Counted from the stretch's first letter, positions 1 through 13,742 are shown. The stretch: 64,000 bases of DNA from Glandiceps talaboti (GCF_964340395.1 NC_135560.1:11780098-11844097), one strand, 5' to 3'. The notes: generated by a model from the sequence alone, not told the origin. Translations and numbers: made by a program.

Positions 1-464
1 CTCAAACAATTTTGTCATCGCCGTGAAGTGTCTTACATATTTTTTCCGTCATAAATGTACATCCACAAATTGTGCAAATCAGCCGAGATCGCATGCGCAC
101 TATGGGCATTACATTTGAAGTGCGTTGTCAAATCCTACAACCAATTCCCACACCAGGGTAAAGATAGTGTAAATAATTATAGCATGTATAAATGTAGTTG
201 TAAATTTTTTACTCCATGATTTTGTACATCTCTTTCGTACTCTTTTGAATGATACTGTCAATGCAGTAGGTAGTTTGTGTGTAAATAAAAGCAGTGCTGA
301 ATGCAACCATGACTGATGTGCCAATCATTTGAAAGGAAAGAGAATGGTAATGTCTGAATGTGTTCACAGTCTGTGTACGTGCACTTACAAAGTGTGGCAA
401 GAAGATATTGAATTCTGAAATGTATGCGCCTGGGAAGTGTCTCGCTATTGCTTGCTCCTGTCCG

Positions 465-1023
<559 letters not shown>

Positions 1024-2660
1024 AAAATACTTGAAATCTACAGAAGGATTGATGTAACTGTAAGAATTCTAAACATAAAAAATTCGACGTGCTGAGCGAT
1101 GGTCATTTTTAATTGATAGGGAGGGGGGTTGACGTTTTTAGTCATTGTTTTTTTTCTGTCATAATAACCCGCAGGTTTAATGGCGAACTCCCCCCCCCCT
1201 CCCATCCCCGTTAATAAAGACCACGTTTTCTAAAGACATCCTCACCAAAACATATTTTTCCACATCCGTGACTCACTACATTGTATATGTGATTTAAAGG
1301 GAAACAGCAAATTTGCTAAACGACGATGTTCAATCACTATCACTTTAATATCACTTCGGAGCTAGCATCGATGAGAACTTGGGCGGAAGTGAGGTATAGG
1401 CCTCCCTATACAATTGTATAGACATTAGAGATACTCGTGATCCGATTCACGGTTCCACATTGACAATGTCTATGGATTTAATTTGTTTCTTATCCTTTGG
1501 ATAAAAATATAAATAAAGGACCTTTTCCAAAGAAATATCACACTCCTGCTGTGGAGTCGATGATGGGCGAATGGTTAGAGTGGCCGGCTTGGAATCTGCA
1601 GGTTGCAGGCCCATCGCTGCCGTTTGTTTCTGAGTGGCTAAAATAAAGTCCTTGGGCAAGATTTGAACAACAGCTTTAAAATGTTGGACCTGGTAGGATG
1701 GAGGTTGCAACGTGAATTATTTAATCCTGTGTGTTTATAAAGGCTGCAATGGATTTTCCTGGAGTGAGTGCTTTCTACCCTTTTAATACCCATATGTCCT
1801 CCTTGGCTCATTCGTTTCTTTTCGAAAACAGGAAATAAAGAGACCACTCCCTGGAACAGCATCGAAAACGAATGACAATAAACGAATGAAATAAAAGGTA
1901 AATAATGATATAGAGAGTCGTATTCATCGCATCAGATTGTAATCTGATCATGGAAGTATTACACAGTGAGACTGACTACATGTTGTATAAGGGGTCGGGC
2001 ATCTTAACCGAATGGGGGCGTTTTGGTGGGGGTGGGGTCATTTTGAACAAATGTCACTTGAAGTGGGGGAGGGGAATTTTGAAGTGGGGGGGGGGTCACA
2101 AAATAAGTGTCATTTTGATGTGGGTGTCTTGAAATGGCTCCTGAACAACTGTACTTTATTAAAATTTTCTACTGCCGGAGGGGATATTCCCCCTCCCGCA
2201 TCCTCCCCATCCCATGTTTCTTTCTGTCAACATTTATTATATTTGTAAAGACTAATTTAACCGTAAAAGAGTTGCATTAACTGTACTAAGTTATTATCAT
2301 TTATAGTCTGCCATGGATTTATGCTGTGTAATGAGATACGAAAGTAAATGTTCTATATATTCTAGATAATCTCCTCGGAGCTGGGGTGGTTAGTTTGAGA
2401 AAAAACACGTGCAACCCCAAAACACTGCGCCCCACCATGTACTACTACCAGTCGGTTAATTCCCGGCCCCAAAGTGGAATCATTGCGAGTGATAATTTAC
2501 CTTAGACAGTCTGTTATTGTCCGAGTCCATTTGGTTTCATTTAATATATAACTATAAACATGATCCTAATTAAGATATTTATATTTTTGTAAATAAGCGT
2601 ATATATATAATATATACACTAGTATTTGAGATATGTTATTTCAAGTTGCATAAGGCGTCA
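1024..2660. other. Intergenic region upstream of RPS6
   Basis: No open frame with recognisable protein content. It holds G-rich and C-rich mononucleotide runs (about 1190 and 2015-2095), a tRNA-like SINE fragment near 1556-1690 and otherwise unremarkable AT-rich DNA. Open frames up to 87 codons overlap the SINE-like piece and look like chance. Confidence 0.6.
1556..1690 (+). mobile_element. tRNA-derived SINE fragment (probable)
   Basis: The sequence TGGTTAGAGTGG fits a pol III A box. It is followed about 30 bases later by a degenerate B-box-like GGTTGCAGGCCC, and then by AAGTCCTTGGGCAAGATTT, a phrase resembling the conserved core of many invertebrate tRNA-derived SINEs. No clear tail or target duplication was seen. 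A decayed SINE is more likely than a tRNA gene because the B box is broken and no cloverleaf closes. Confidence 0.45.
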
Positions 2661-2761
2661 CTGAACTCTCGCGAAACGCGATACGTGATTTGGTTAGTCA
2701 CGAGATTTCGTTTGATAGGCCTCTTTTTCGATCGTGGATGAGACCAGCGTAGGACTCAACC
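2661..2761 (+). promoter_or_regulatory. RPS6 core promoter and 5'TOP start
   Basis: Upstream of the start codon there is a TCTCGCGA motif (2667-2674) in a small CpG-rich patch. A pyrimidine tract CCTCTTTTTCG follows at 2720-2730. Ribosomal protein mRNAs characteristically begin with C followed by a pyrimidine run (5'TOP), so transcription probably starts at about 2720-2721, giving a 5' UTR of roughly 40 nt. This placement is inferred from the motif. 5'TOP mRNAs are translationally controlled by mTORC1 through LARP1. Confidence 0.7.
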
Positions 2762-5700
2762 ATGAAGGTAATCATTTGACCGAAATTTACCTATATTTAT
2801 CAAGAAATAAAGACCAAATTATATTAGATAGTTCCCCAAATATCTAAACTGTGCAACCATTGTGGTTTAGTCGTCAAATTTCACCAGATGATAAAGGATG
2901 GGTCCGATTGTTGTGAAAGGGTAGAGGCATGGAGAATCTATTCCAAAATGGCGACGTCCATGCACGACGGAATGCATTCAGCCAAAAGCGCAAATGCAAT
3001 ATTGTGCCATAGCATATAACAGTGTGTATTCTTCCACGATAACATCAGAAGTGCCATTGTACTTACGCTTCTAATATTGTACTCCAACTTCGTTACAGCT
3101 GAACTTAAGCTTTCCGGCAACGGGATGCCAGAAAACGATCGAAGTTGACGATGAAAGAAAACTTCGTCCATTTTATGACAAACGTATGAGCCAAGAAGTT
3201 TCAGCTGAACCATTAGGTGATGAATGGAAGGTATGTTTTGGTGGAGTCTTGCATACGGTGGTTTCATCATCGCCACGATTTTAAATTATTTTGACCACTT
3301 TGAAATGTTGTCATGTTCACCCATAACGATATCATATGCACGTCACAATTTTCTGTTCTCACGAATCGCATGCAAGTTGAGAGCCGTTCGTGAGTACTGT
3401 ATATGTAATTCTAATACTAGTAGTAGTCATATAAACTGCCATCTGTCATCAATTGCATCTCATCAGATTCTCAATCCCACAAATGTACAATATTTGAGTG
3501 TTGTAGCAATTGCTGTTTTGCTACAGAGAGAAAGAGAGCGAAATTACACCATTTATAACTGTTGTCTGTTCATTCATTCTCCATCCTGCTCAAAACAGAA
3601 AACGTTATCTGAACATTCAGAATGCAGGCATATAATGTAGGGGAAAACATGTAGGAAATCACACATCCACTAACTGTCGGTAACTTCAAAATATGACATT
3701 TTAACTAAGGTTAAACCACACCAATCTAATGACTTAAAAACAATATTGAAGAATCCTGTATATTGCAATATTAGAATGCATACTTATTTTTGCACAAACA
3801 GACTCGAGGGAACATAAACATAGCTTTATTTACGTGCATGGTGGTATACAGACTTATCAGTTATAGTCCTACATTTGACAACGCAGTGTTATTTTCATGC
3901 TAGCTGCTGAGTATGAATTTCAATGAAAATAAAACTGTGTTTTCAATTCCCAGTTATACAGTATTTATACCATCTGGAGATAGCTACATGTAATTGTACT
4001 GTCTAGTGGCTGCCATATTGACTCTGTTTTGTACTAAGGACATCGTCAATTACCCAATATTGATCAAGGTATTGACATTGCTGATACTGAATCAGTATGC
4101 AAGACTAACTCTTTTTTTCTGTCGTACAGGGTTATCTTGTGAGAATCAGTGGTGGAAATGACAAGCAAGGATTTCCTATGAAGCAAGGTATTTTGACAAA
4201 TGGCCGTGTGCGTCTTCTACTGTCAAAAGGACACTCCTGCTATCGTCCCCGCAGAAAGGGTGAACGTAGACGTAAATCTGTCCGTGGTTGTATCGTAGAT
4301 GCCAATCTCTCAGTCTTGAACTTGGTCATCATCAAGAAAGGTAAACCACCTCAACTCTCCTGCTCTGCTATTGCTTCCAGGAATATTACAATTTGTAAGA
4401 CAAAAACAACAAACCGTTTTCACATAAGAAGAGTACTGTTGTCTCATTTTACTAGCCATTGTACAAACCCATCTTCGTTTTAAGACAGTTTGCTGTAACT
4501 TGTTCAGTGCTTTTTTTAGTAAGACTAGCTTTGTATTTTGTTATGTGAATTGCTGAACCTGACAAGTTCATCTGCTATTGACTGAGGGTAAATGTCTATC
4601 AGTGCTAGATGCAATGTGCATGTAGGTGGTAGCGAAGTCCCTCAATTTCTCAGTTGGTGTGATGGTAAGGTCAGGTATGACCCATGTTTTCCTGACTGCC
4701 ACACAACAGTGCCAATATGATTTTGGGATATTAACAGTCTCCCTTACACAGAAGAGTGCTTGACCAGATATTCCCTTCAAATGAACAACTACAATAACTG
4801 GGGAACTAATCAGTCATTGTATAAGTTAGACATTGCATACCTTATACAGACTTGCAACTACCTTTTTTTAGCACATTGAATATATAAATGTCATTTCTGT
4901 ACTTTGAAATGTGTCGGAATGTTTTCACACACACACGCGCACACTCACACGCACCAAATTCTGTCTTTGAGATTGTTGCTGCATGTTATCCAGAGTTCAA
5001 CTTACTTTGTCCACAGATCAATAAAGGTTAGATAGACACAGTGATAAGTTTGTGTGAAGATAAAAAAAATGAGAATATACTTTTGACATCGGAGAGTATT
5101 ATGTATTCAACACCATTCTAGAATAGGGCCCTCGTCAACTCCTATAGGCTTTTAGGAAAATAATAGAACTGTTACATACAACTTAGTAGAAAGAAAAATA
5201 AGTGAGAAATCATGTTTATTTGTTACTAAATTAGTAACATACATATTGTTTAATTTTTGTGTTCAGGAGAGGGTGAAATCCCAGGCCTTACCGACACCAC
5301 AGTCCCACGTCGTTTGGGACCAAAGAGAGCCAGCAAAATTAGGAAATTATTCAACTTGTCTAAAGAAGATGATGTACGTCAGTATGTTGTCAGGAGACCT
5401 CTCCCACAAAAAGAAGGTAAGATGCTTAGTATCATATTGTCTTGATATGCATATGACTTGTTTACCATGAACACACCAGGTCCTTTTGAGCACCTTCTTG
5501 ATATGATAAAAATTGTACGCTATATCACTTAGCTATAGCTATAGGAGTGCTCAACAAAAGCCATTGTTGATACAGTCTTGTACTTTACAGCTTTACAATG
5601 TTCTACTATCCTGGTTTTCAGTTATCCTGAATTTTCTTCAGTGAATCAGGATGACAAGACGTGAAAACTGGGATTGACTTGTTTCCCTATTATTGATAAT

Positions 5701-6216
5701 GATATATCTCGGAAAGAGCAGAGAGGCCATCAACATTTGATGCTACATTCCCCAAATCCACTAGAGGTGGAGACTACCTAACATCTACAACCAGATGATC
5801 ATACCGCCACCTAGTGGTCATCTGTAACTAAGTAGTCTCTGTGCTAAATGGGTTTTGGACTAGGAAACCATTACATCACTGAAGTGTGCTCATTGTTATC
5901 AAACAATCATGATGTTGAAAATGCGTATCAGTATGATGTTGACAATTTTGAAATTTTCTCACTTTCTTTTGCAGGTAAACCAGCAAAGACCAAAGCCCCC
6001 AAGATCCAGCGTTTGGTTACACCAGTTGTTCTGCAGCGTAAACGTCATCGTATGGCCATGAAAAAACACAGGGCTATTAAGAAGAAGGAAGATGCTGCAG
6101 AATATGCTAAATTATTGGCTCAGAGAGCGAAAGAAAAGCGTGAAGCAGTATTGAAACGCAAACGATCAGCCTCCACAAGAGAATCAATGAGGGAGTCAAC
6201 AACCAAGGCAAAATAG
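2762..6216 (+). CDS. RPS6: 40S ribosomal protein S6 (eS6), complete, 5 coding exons
   Basis: Small-subunit ribosomal protein and the classic S6-kinase substrate. Exons: 2762-2767, 3099-3230, 4130-4340, 5267-5416, 5975-6216. All introns are GT-AG and all phases agree, giving 246 residues (human 249). Exon 1 encodes only Met-Lys, as in vertebrate RPS6. The protein begins [14 protein letters not shown] and contains [31 protein letters not shown] and [15 protein letters not shown], nearly identical to the family. The basic C-terminal tail carries [11 protein letters not shown]; residues 228-233 fit R-x-R-x-x-S with Ser233 as the likely S6K/RSK site, and this RSAS-RES form resembles the arthropod tail more than the vertebrate RRLSSLRAS. 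The start is fixed by the MK/intron-1 structure and the 5'TOP tract just upstream. Stop TAG at 6214-6216. Intron 4 holds two inverted repeats. Confidence 0.98.
5609..5672. repeat. Long imperfect hairpin in RPS6 intron 4
   Basis: CCTGGTTTTCA pairs with TGAAAACTGGG (G-U pairs allowed), and the inner GTTATCCTGA pairs with TCAGGATGAC, with a small asymmetric bulge and a loop of about 15 nt. That is roughly 21 base pairs in a host gene type that often carries intronic snoRNAs. No convincing H and ACA boxes were found, so it may be only a fold-back. Confidence 0.55.
5760..5843. repeat. Imperfect inverted repeat in RPS6 intron 4
   Basis: GGAGACTACCTAACATCTAC on the left is mirrored by a diverged GTAACTAAGTAGTCTCTG on the right, around ATGATCAT and CCACCTAGTGG cores. 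It looks like a small MITE or fold-back remnant about 84 bp long. No target duplication was identified. Confidence 0.45.
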
Positions 6217-6248
6217 AAAATGTAAAAAAATACTGCAAATATTTACTG

Positions 6249-6254
6249 AATAAA
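6249..6254 (+). terminator. RPS6 poly(A) signal
   Basis: AATAAA lies 33 nt after the RPS6 stop codon and is followed by a GT-rich stretch (GTGTGGTGTG...TTGTTGTG). This gives the very short 3' UTR typical of ribosomal protein mRNAs. Confidence 0.85.
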
Positions 6255-8289
6255 AAGTCCAGTTTGACCAGTAATACTAGTGTGGTGTGTTTTCTTCTTG
6301 TTGTGCTGCAAATGTCGTCAAAGAATGACTTGTGGTATATGTGAAAACTCGGTCAGTGAAAGCTTTGTAAGCACTTTGCCAGATATTTGATATTGCGTAC
6401 ATTCAATCACAAATTCTACAAATGGAACTTATTCTAAACTTTTACCCAGGTTGCTCTGTCATTGGTATGCAGTGCTTGAATATGTGTAGACACTTTCATT
6501 ATTTTCTTAAACTAAGGTTGCATGAGCATAATATTATTTTCCAAGGTTTTGTTCATTTAGCTGGAAAATGCTTGTGACGTAAGAATTTAATAACTACTTA
6601 TCCTTGATAACTAGTGATAAGTTCCCCTGTTGTCACTCGTGTTTTCCTTGACTGAATGAAGGAAAGAATATCTAGTGATATAAGTTTGGGAAGTGAAATT
6701 AACTTGGCTTGTACTAACAATATATATATGCATGCCTCTGAATTAGATTTCAATGGGTGGGTGGTTGAATCATAAATGGCTATGATTTTAATACATGGGT
6801 GGTTGATAAGGTCAGAGTATATAAGAATGATGGAAAAAAACAATGAATCTCCTTGGATCAAATTTTAATTAGATTGGTGTCAAGCAGTCTAGTTAGTATA
6901 CGCGTTGTTGTTCTCTACAATCTCTCCCAATGTATAGTCAAATGGACAAATTCTATTGTATATCTAACATTAAATCTGCTGGGGAAAGGATGAATAGTGC
7001 ATGTTAATAGTAAGCCATCACACACTGACAGGCGGTTGTAATTGGTTACTTCATTCAGTTTACTCCCAACTCAACCTCCAGTTTGAACGTAAGTGATGTG
7101 AGGACGCGATAACACCACGTTTATATCAATAATCCAATAGCGTAAACTGTCACTGTCGGTGGTAGAAACAGAATTCTGTGCTAGAGAACTCCATTTGACC
7201 ATACAGATGGTTCAGTGTACTTCTGTATTAGGTACACTGTGATGGGGCTCCCTCAAACATTGAGAGGCCGGTGAGGGTGGCGTGACACGACATATCTTAC
7301 AGTCTAGTATGTATACTAATATGTTGAAACTGCTATTAGACGTTCCACTTTGCTGACATTGCTAGAAGAGAATATATAATACATAACAAAGGAATGCAAC
7401 ATCATTAACAGTGTGTCAAGCTAACAAGCTGATTGATACACTTTACTAATTTATTATTCACTGTATTGTGTAGGTGAACTTCAGGTTTTCCTTGTACTCC
7501 TGTTGTCGTGTTACAAGTTAAAGGGTAACACCATTGCTGGAAATAAAGGCATTTTTGTAACCTTTTGGGTTCTGATGATTTTACATCACTTACAATTGCA
7601 AATAAAACTTGTACCTCATTCATTGTTCAATGTAGGCCCTTGCTATGGACATGCGCCATCTAATGTGAGTTAGCAGACATGCATATGTAATAGAACATGC
7701 ATGAATATTCATGATTTTTTTTTTGGTGGTAATAAGCACTTAGGAGTCATGTCGTCTAATTAATAGATGGAAGGAAACTTGCCACTACATGTACTTATCC
7801 TAACGTATATCAAATGATATTGTTTCTGTAAATCATTGTGAATCATTAGCACCTTGCATCAATTCTTGCTACTCTCCGTCTTACATTGTGGTCAATGAAA
7901 ATACAAAAGACTAGCTTTGAAAACACACACTGTGTCCTATAAACATAACACAAGACACTCAGATCCAACATCTTCACATGTAATGTATATTGGTTTATTT
8001 CAAATTGCAGAAGCAACAAAAAATTTACAATTTGAGGAAAGAGAAAACAAAGGAACCAACACATGCTACCATCCCTGTCCCATACATTGTCAAATACACA
8101 AGCTGATTTTCCGTTCGTTGTTGATCATTTTTTAAAATCAAATATGAAACTATGAGACAGACACTGGTCTTCACTTTAATCGGCTTTATTTACAGGAAAG
8201 CTATCGTGCCATAATTGTTTGAATCATATCAGCTGAGTGTAATGCTATCATACCAACTGATACATCAAAACCTCACCAATGCCAAATAA

Positions 8290-8420
8290 TTCTACTGGTC
8301 ACCACAGCAACTAATAAATCTACTAGTCACCATAGCAACTAATAAATCTACTAGCCACCATGAATACTAAAAGCCACATATAAGGCAACTAGTAAATCTA
8401 TTAGTCACCAGAGAACCTGG
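8290..8420 (+). repeat. 28-bp direct repeats carrying RFX X-boxes
   Basis: Degenerate tandem copies of CTACTAGTCACCATAGCAAC followed by TAATAAAT. Two copies match the RFX X-box consensus GTNRCC-N2-RGYAAC perfectly: GTCACCACAGCAAC at 8298-8311 and GTCACCATAGCAAC at 8326-8339. Later copies near 8351 and 8405 are decayed. Regulatory function is not shown. Confidence 0.7.
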
Positions 8421-8780
8421 TAACCATAGATCTATATAGTAACTAGCATATCTAGTTTTACAGCTAATATGAATAAATTCAGTGGTACTGTGCCCAGATC
8501 TTTGTGTTATACTGAAGTTTTAGACGCTACAACAGAACATTTTATGTGATGGTAGGATAGCTTACTCCAGAACTTCAGAATGTAAGTAACATGCATCAAA
8601 GATTGTCACTCAAATATTTGTAATTGACTACTGTGTCTCTCTGGGTGAATCAATAACAAAGTGATGTGCCATGCTACATTGAAATATACATGTAATGTCT
8701 ATTCAAGCAAAGGTTTGGTATAGTTTGAACATCAAGTGCACAGGTTAATATTTTGTGTACCATATTCCAGTTATCAAAAA

Positions 8781-8819
8781 GACAAAAGATTTTATTGTTT
8801 GGCCACTAGGTGTGCTGTT
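8781..8819 (+). repeat. Dispersed 39-bp repeat, copy 1
   Basis: GACAAAAGATTTTATTG followed by TTTGGCCACTAGGTGTGCTG. A second copy at 56414-56452 in a GLD2 intron differs at only a few positions. Probably a fragment of an interspersed element. Confidence 0.6.
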
Positions 8820-10440
8820 CAGAAGCAGCTCTCAAACCAGCATGGTGCCCTCGCAGCAAGCTATGGAATGGTATTTGGCAAATACGTGGCAGAGACAAGT
8901 AACAACCTTCACATGAACTACCAGGTTTCACTTGTAACATTGAATCTATGAGATGAGTGGAACATATCTTACAAAAAGATAGTTGTTAACTTCACTGGTT
9001 CTGATTGAAACACACTTGTCAATACATAACGGCATTACTAGTAGAATGTAAGATAAGTTGTTGTTCTGCCCTCATCGCCTCCTCTTTGAGAGGACTATAG
9101 CCAACGAGGGCGCCCTAACATGGCTCATCTTCTAGACCACATTACTAGCTGAGTATTGCATTACTAAATGGAACAGACCACCACTACCATCAAATGAAAT
9201 ATGTTACAATTAACAAATAACACAACATTTGTTCACTTTGTGTAACGGGCACAGTTGTTTGGATTTACAGGTAAATTTAGCAATTTTGTTCGGATAGCAC
9301 ACCTCAATGGTTACAATAGAATACCCCCTTCACTTCATAGTAAGTGGCATGGTGAAGCTGCATTGTCATAAAACCACTGGCCACTTGCTGGCACCATCCC
9401 AGACATGTAAGCAGACAACTATGGTCTTGGGTTTACAAGAATTTGAATGTACAAACTGATGTTCACTGGATACCAACTCACTCCCTATATCAAGTCAGTA
9501 ACTTCATGTCTATACTGTTGGTATTTACAGCAAATTTCATGACTGATGAGAGTTTTCATATTTGTAACACTTTTTTTTCTGTATATACATATGCGAGATA
9601 TGGATAAAACCCAAGAGTGAGTGGTGGTAGCCAAAAACTCCCAAGAAGAACAACTTTAAGCTTAGTAACTCTATCAAAATCATCGAAAAGCAAGCTAAGC
9701 TAATAGCAATTAAGTTTGTGATTGTATGAAATTAGGATGAAATTTGCACATTTTTTTTTCACACCTGGTTTGTGTTTCTGTGACAATGAAATGTTAAAAA
9801 TAATAATTTCTGGATTCATAGGTTCATTCACACCATGCACATACCTTTGAATGAAATGATAAAAAAGAAATATTACAAAAGAAATGACACTTCACCGAGG
9901 TAAACGGTTGCCACTAGTACAGAGAAATTACATAGAATTCCCAGGTTTTAATCATGCACAATGCTATAAATGTCAGAGTTCAAATTCATAGATGCAATTT
10001 AATTTGACACACTTGTTTAACATTCCAATCTGCTGTTGACACAAACCCTTTTCGGAGTGAAACACACAACAAATAACAAGTACAGTGGTCACATGGATGA
10101 AATTAAACCTTATGTAACCAACGGTTTCCGGAAAGTTTAGGGTTTCAATACATTTCTGTGTCTATTCCAAGTGTAATCTCTGCTTAAGACATTTGAAGAA
10201 CACCAGCAGCAAAGTACCCCCCTTGTTATCTCAGTGTACCCCCTCGTTATCTCGGACGTTTGTATAAATGTTGTCAAATTTCAACTAAAAGTATGCATAC
10301 AACTGGGATTTTATACAGGCTCCATGCCACGCTTGCTGATTTATGGTGGTAGCATAGGTTAAGGAAACTTATTAAATGTTATGAGCTGGGGGGAGATCAC
10401 ATGAAGTGTGTCTGTATCTTTCTGTATATACGTATGTATG

Positions 10441-10443
10441 TAA

Positions 10444-10492
<49 letters not shown>

Positions 10493-10501
10493 AGTATGTA
10501 A

Positions 10502-10532
<31 letters not shown>

Positions 10533-10545
10533 TATATGTGCACGT
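10441..10545. repeat. (TG)n / (TATG)n microsatellite
   Basis: Perfect TG run of about 40 bases (10447-10487) followed by TATG repeats (about 10500-10535). Open frames rich in Thr-His or Tyr-Val-Cys across it are repeat artefacts. Confidence 0.95.
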
Positions 10546-11489
10546 GTAAAAAAAATTATGTATTACGTACGTACATACATATGTACGTAAATCTGTGTCT
10601 GTGTATGTGTGTGTCTGTGTGCACGTATTGGGAGGGGGTTCTGTGAATGGTGAGCTTGAGAAAGCTTCCTGATTATCATATTTAGGTAAAGAAAGTGTAT
10701 TACCAGAATAAAGAAAAGAAATATGTTGTTGACCTGCAATATTGCTTGTGGTCATTTCATCCATTTGGATATTTCCCTTCCTCTGAGTTGTTAAACTCTG
10801 ATGTTAAATACAACACTGAAAACATTAACTATCAATGTGAAAAGAAAACTACCATTACACTATTTAAGATAATTCACTTTTTAAAAACAGCAATTCAAAC
10901 TGGCTTCTGCACACTGTATGGCTTAGCTACATGATAGGTGGTGGTGCAGCTATGCTTGCACACTCCATGGGAACCGATGGGGGGGGTGGGGGGGGTGGAG
11001 TTGGTCATTCTGTTTCATATACCAGTCTTACATAGAATTTTTGTGAGGCTACCTGGTACATGAATGACTGGGCAAACTTGGATACATTTTACCCACTAAC
11101 AACTCCCAAACAAAAAACACCAATAAATACAGTACAAGTACATTGCAGGTAATGATGGCATGTCTACATATGTATGGAATAAAAGCGGCTACGAAACCGA
11201 ATGCAAACTGCCAAATTTGCTCTTTTCTCTCTCATCTGAAACTTGGCCTGTGAAAACACTACACACACACACAGAAATCACTTAAATTGACATGATGGAA
11301 GGTATTCTTCACTAAGACAGAGTGTCTTTAACTCATATTTTTTCTCCTTCTTGGGCTATCCAATATGGAAAACAAGCTTAATGACTGTCCAAGAGTTAAG
11401 ACTCTTGTCTTTAAGTGAACTTCCCTAAACATCGTACATGTATAGAACACTGGCGTTTCTTATTTCAGCAAATTGTTTTTTAATCTGAG

Positions 11490-11512
11490 CCCCCCCCCCC
11501 CCCCCCCCCCCC
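11490..11512. repeat. Poly-C tract
   Basis: Uninterrupted run of about 23 C. Similar poly-C or poly-G runs occur at about 22112-22132, 39911-39937, 40092-40106, 44081-44100 and 45430-45445. Lengths may be unreliable because of assembly slippage. Confidence 0.9.
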
Positions 11513-11858
11513 ATGTTAAAGTTAACAGTACATGTGATCAAAACTTGCCAACAGTGTGACAGAAGCCAGGCTAACTTATAAAACACACTGGAACAAATAT
11601 TAACATTGAAGGAATCCCCCCACCATAATGCACTAAATGATGCCACTGTATTGCATCACATAGTAAAGTACATTTTATATAGTATGGTCAGTATACACCT
11701 CTGATTACCATGAAATAAAACACACACACTCTAAAAGTCTACTTAAAAAGTAAAAATAATAGTTTTAAACCAACAAAATTGATCGATGCCACAGTTTCTT
11801 GACTCAAAGGTTGACCCTCTTTCCTACACGATGTCAAAGCATGTGTTTATGTACTTGA

Positions 11859-11873
11859 CCACTAGGGGGCGCC
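11859..11873 (+). promoter_or_regulatory. CTCF-like motif
   Basis: CCACTAGGGGGCGCC matches the bilaterian CTCF core CCASYAGRKGGCRS at every position. It lies in the gap between the converging RPS6 and UPF1 genes, a plausible insulator position. Binding is inferred from the motif only. Confidence 0.5.
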
Positions 11874-13597
11874 AAACATACCCATGATCCTTCAAGTGGA
11901 CAGGTGATTGTAAATACTGCAGTGAGATGGCTTCAAAATCTAAAACAAATATTTCTGTTGTCAAGCAATCAAATAGTCTAGGATATGAAATACTGATTTG
12001 CCTGTAAGATTTTGTAATCTTTTTCTTTCAACAAATAATTCAAAATAGAATCTGATGCACTTTTCAGGACTACATCAGTCAAGAAATTGCAATGTATTGT
12101 CACCCGTCTCAGACAATTCACAGGAGATATATTTTGACAGGAATTTCTATCACCGACTTCTAACATTGCATTCAGATATGATCAGTGGCAACTGATAACA
12201 TACAGATGCTCCTGGAATCTTTATCACCCCATAACTTTAAATGTATTCAAATCCCTCAAATTGGCAAGTTGTACCACAGAGTGGATGTGGCGTTTAGTCT
12301 ACCACAGGTAGAATACAGACCGAGATTCAACATTCAACAATTTCATATGGAGTGTGCCCATATTTGGTGTGCAAGTTATGTATATATCTGCCAGTCAGAT
12401 TCTTGCACCATATATGTAAGATTGAGATTTAATAGTCAACTGAGACAGCATAATAAAACTGTTGGGTATCGAGATTTGGTTTCCCACTCTATGACTTAGC
12501 GGTACTATATATATATTGTACATTAAGAAACAGGTGCCACCTCTGATCACACCACAGCTGATCATCCTAGACGACTCCTGTGTGGTCTTTACTTGCTATC
12601 ACATTCAGGGCCAACCTTTGGTACACTATGGCATAACCGGAGTCGATTTGATCATTCACAGCGACTCATCATTGACAGCCAATTAGGTAGTCCATGCATA
12701 ATTTACACTGACTTTTGGAACTTGTTTGCGATTTACATAGAACAACTAGGGAAAGAATTGACACTTTGCATGAAGCACTTCTTTCTTTCTTTCTCTCTTT
12801 CTTTCTTTGTGGTGAACCAAAGACCGTCTTCTTCCTACACACTGTAAACTCTGCAGTAGTTGTATCCACATTATGTCATAACCCTATCCTGTCTCTTTAT
12901 CACTCTCATCTCATTACAATCCTATCCGGATCGATGACAGTAGCTGGGAGGCCTGATATCTTTAGCCTGACTTTTCTTCCTTCATATCTTGCCTACATCA
13001 TTATAGAACATATCATTCCTGTCTTCATCTGCACTGTCTACGTACCTAACCCTTAGAATAATGCTACGCTACCATGGCATAGACAGTGTCCTAACACTAT
13101 CGTAAAACACTAGATTTGATTATCGGATGGTTTTTAGGGGATGTAGATCCCTTGAGTGTCTGGAGTGAACTTCTATGGCTATATCGCAATACAGTACAAT
13201 GTACTATCTGGGTCTCAAGCATCGGATCACTATCTGTGCACCTCCTGAGCTAACAAATTGCATGGACAATCCATCACGGATGTACAAGACTGCCAATCCA
13301 CGAGACCCCCTTTGCTTCATGAAAGGTTTGTCAGAATCACTTTGACTACACATTAAGTCTCATCCTCACTCCAGCCTGACCTCAATCCTGGCTATACTAT
13401 CTTTGGATAGTTCTAATATTTCCCCTCAGACACTTACCCATCAACCTCTGCAACACGCTCTGATTTGAACCCCTAGGCAAGTCAAACGGATCACCCTGTC
13501 AATAGCTTGAATTCACCAATCCCTGTCTGCATGTTTAAAGATTGCACCCTTTGGACACTAGCAGTTTATGTACCAGACCCTGCCCATCATGCTACAC

Positions 13598-13715
13598 AAG
13601 GCTAACTGAGCACCAATTCTCCTATCAGACTCCGCCCCAATCTAAGCAAGAGTAACTGAGCACCAATTCTCCAACCAGACTCTGCCTCAATCTAAGCAAT
13701 TCTAACTGAGCACCC
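13598..13715 (+). repeat. Tandem repeat, about 58-bp unit, ~2.5 copies
   Basis: Units begin with CTAACTGAGCACCAATTCTC and run through CAGACTC...GCC..AATCTAAGCAA. The third copy is cut after TAACTGAGCACC. It lies just beyond the proposed UPF1 poly(A) signal. Confidence 0.8.
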
Positions 13716-13736
13716 TTACTGTATAATTTCCTGCCT

Positions 13737-13742
13737 TTATTT
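13737..13742 (-). terminator. Candidate UPF1 poly(A) signal
   Basis: TTTATT on plus reads AATAAA on minus, about 390 nt beyond the UPF1 stop codon. It is the nearest canonical signal, but alternative distal signals cannot be excluded. Confidence 0.5.

Larger units (their letters stand above)
6255..13736. other. Gene-poor interval between RPS6 and UPF1 (converging 3' ends)
   Basis: No exon with recognisable protein content was found on either strand. It contains short minisatellites, TG/TATG and poly-C microsatellites, X-box and CTCF-like motifs, and CT-rich DNA at 12.5-13.7 kb. TTTATT at about 8184 (AATAAA on minus) could mark a more distal UPF1 poly(A) site, which would make much of this interval 3' UTR. 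That cannot be decided from sequence. Confidence 0.5.

Noticed and set aside
5801-5815. CTCF site at CCACCTAGTGG
   Set aside because: The palindrome resembles the motif, but spacing and the GGC core do not match the consensus.
2768-5974. C/D-box snoRNAs in RPS6 introns
   Set aside because: Looked for RTGATGA and CTGA box pairs with a terminal stem; only degenerate matches such as AGATGATAA near 2886 were found.
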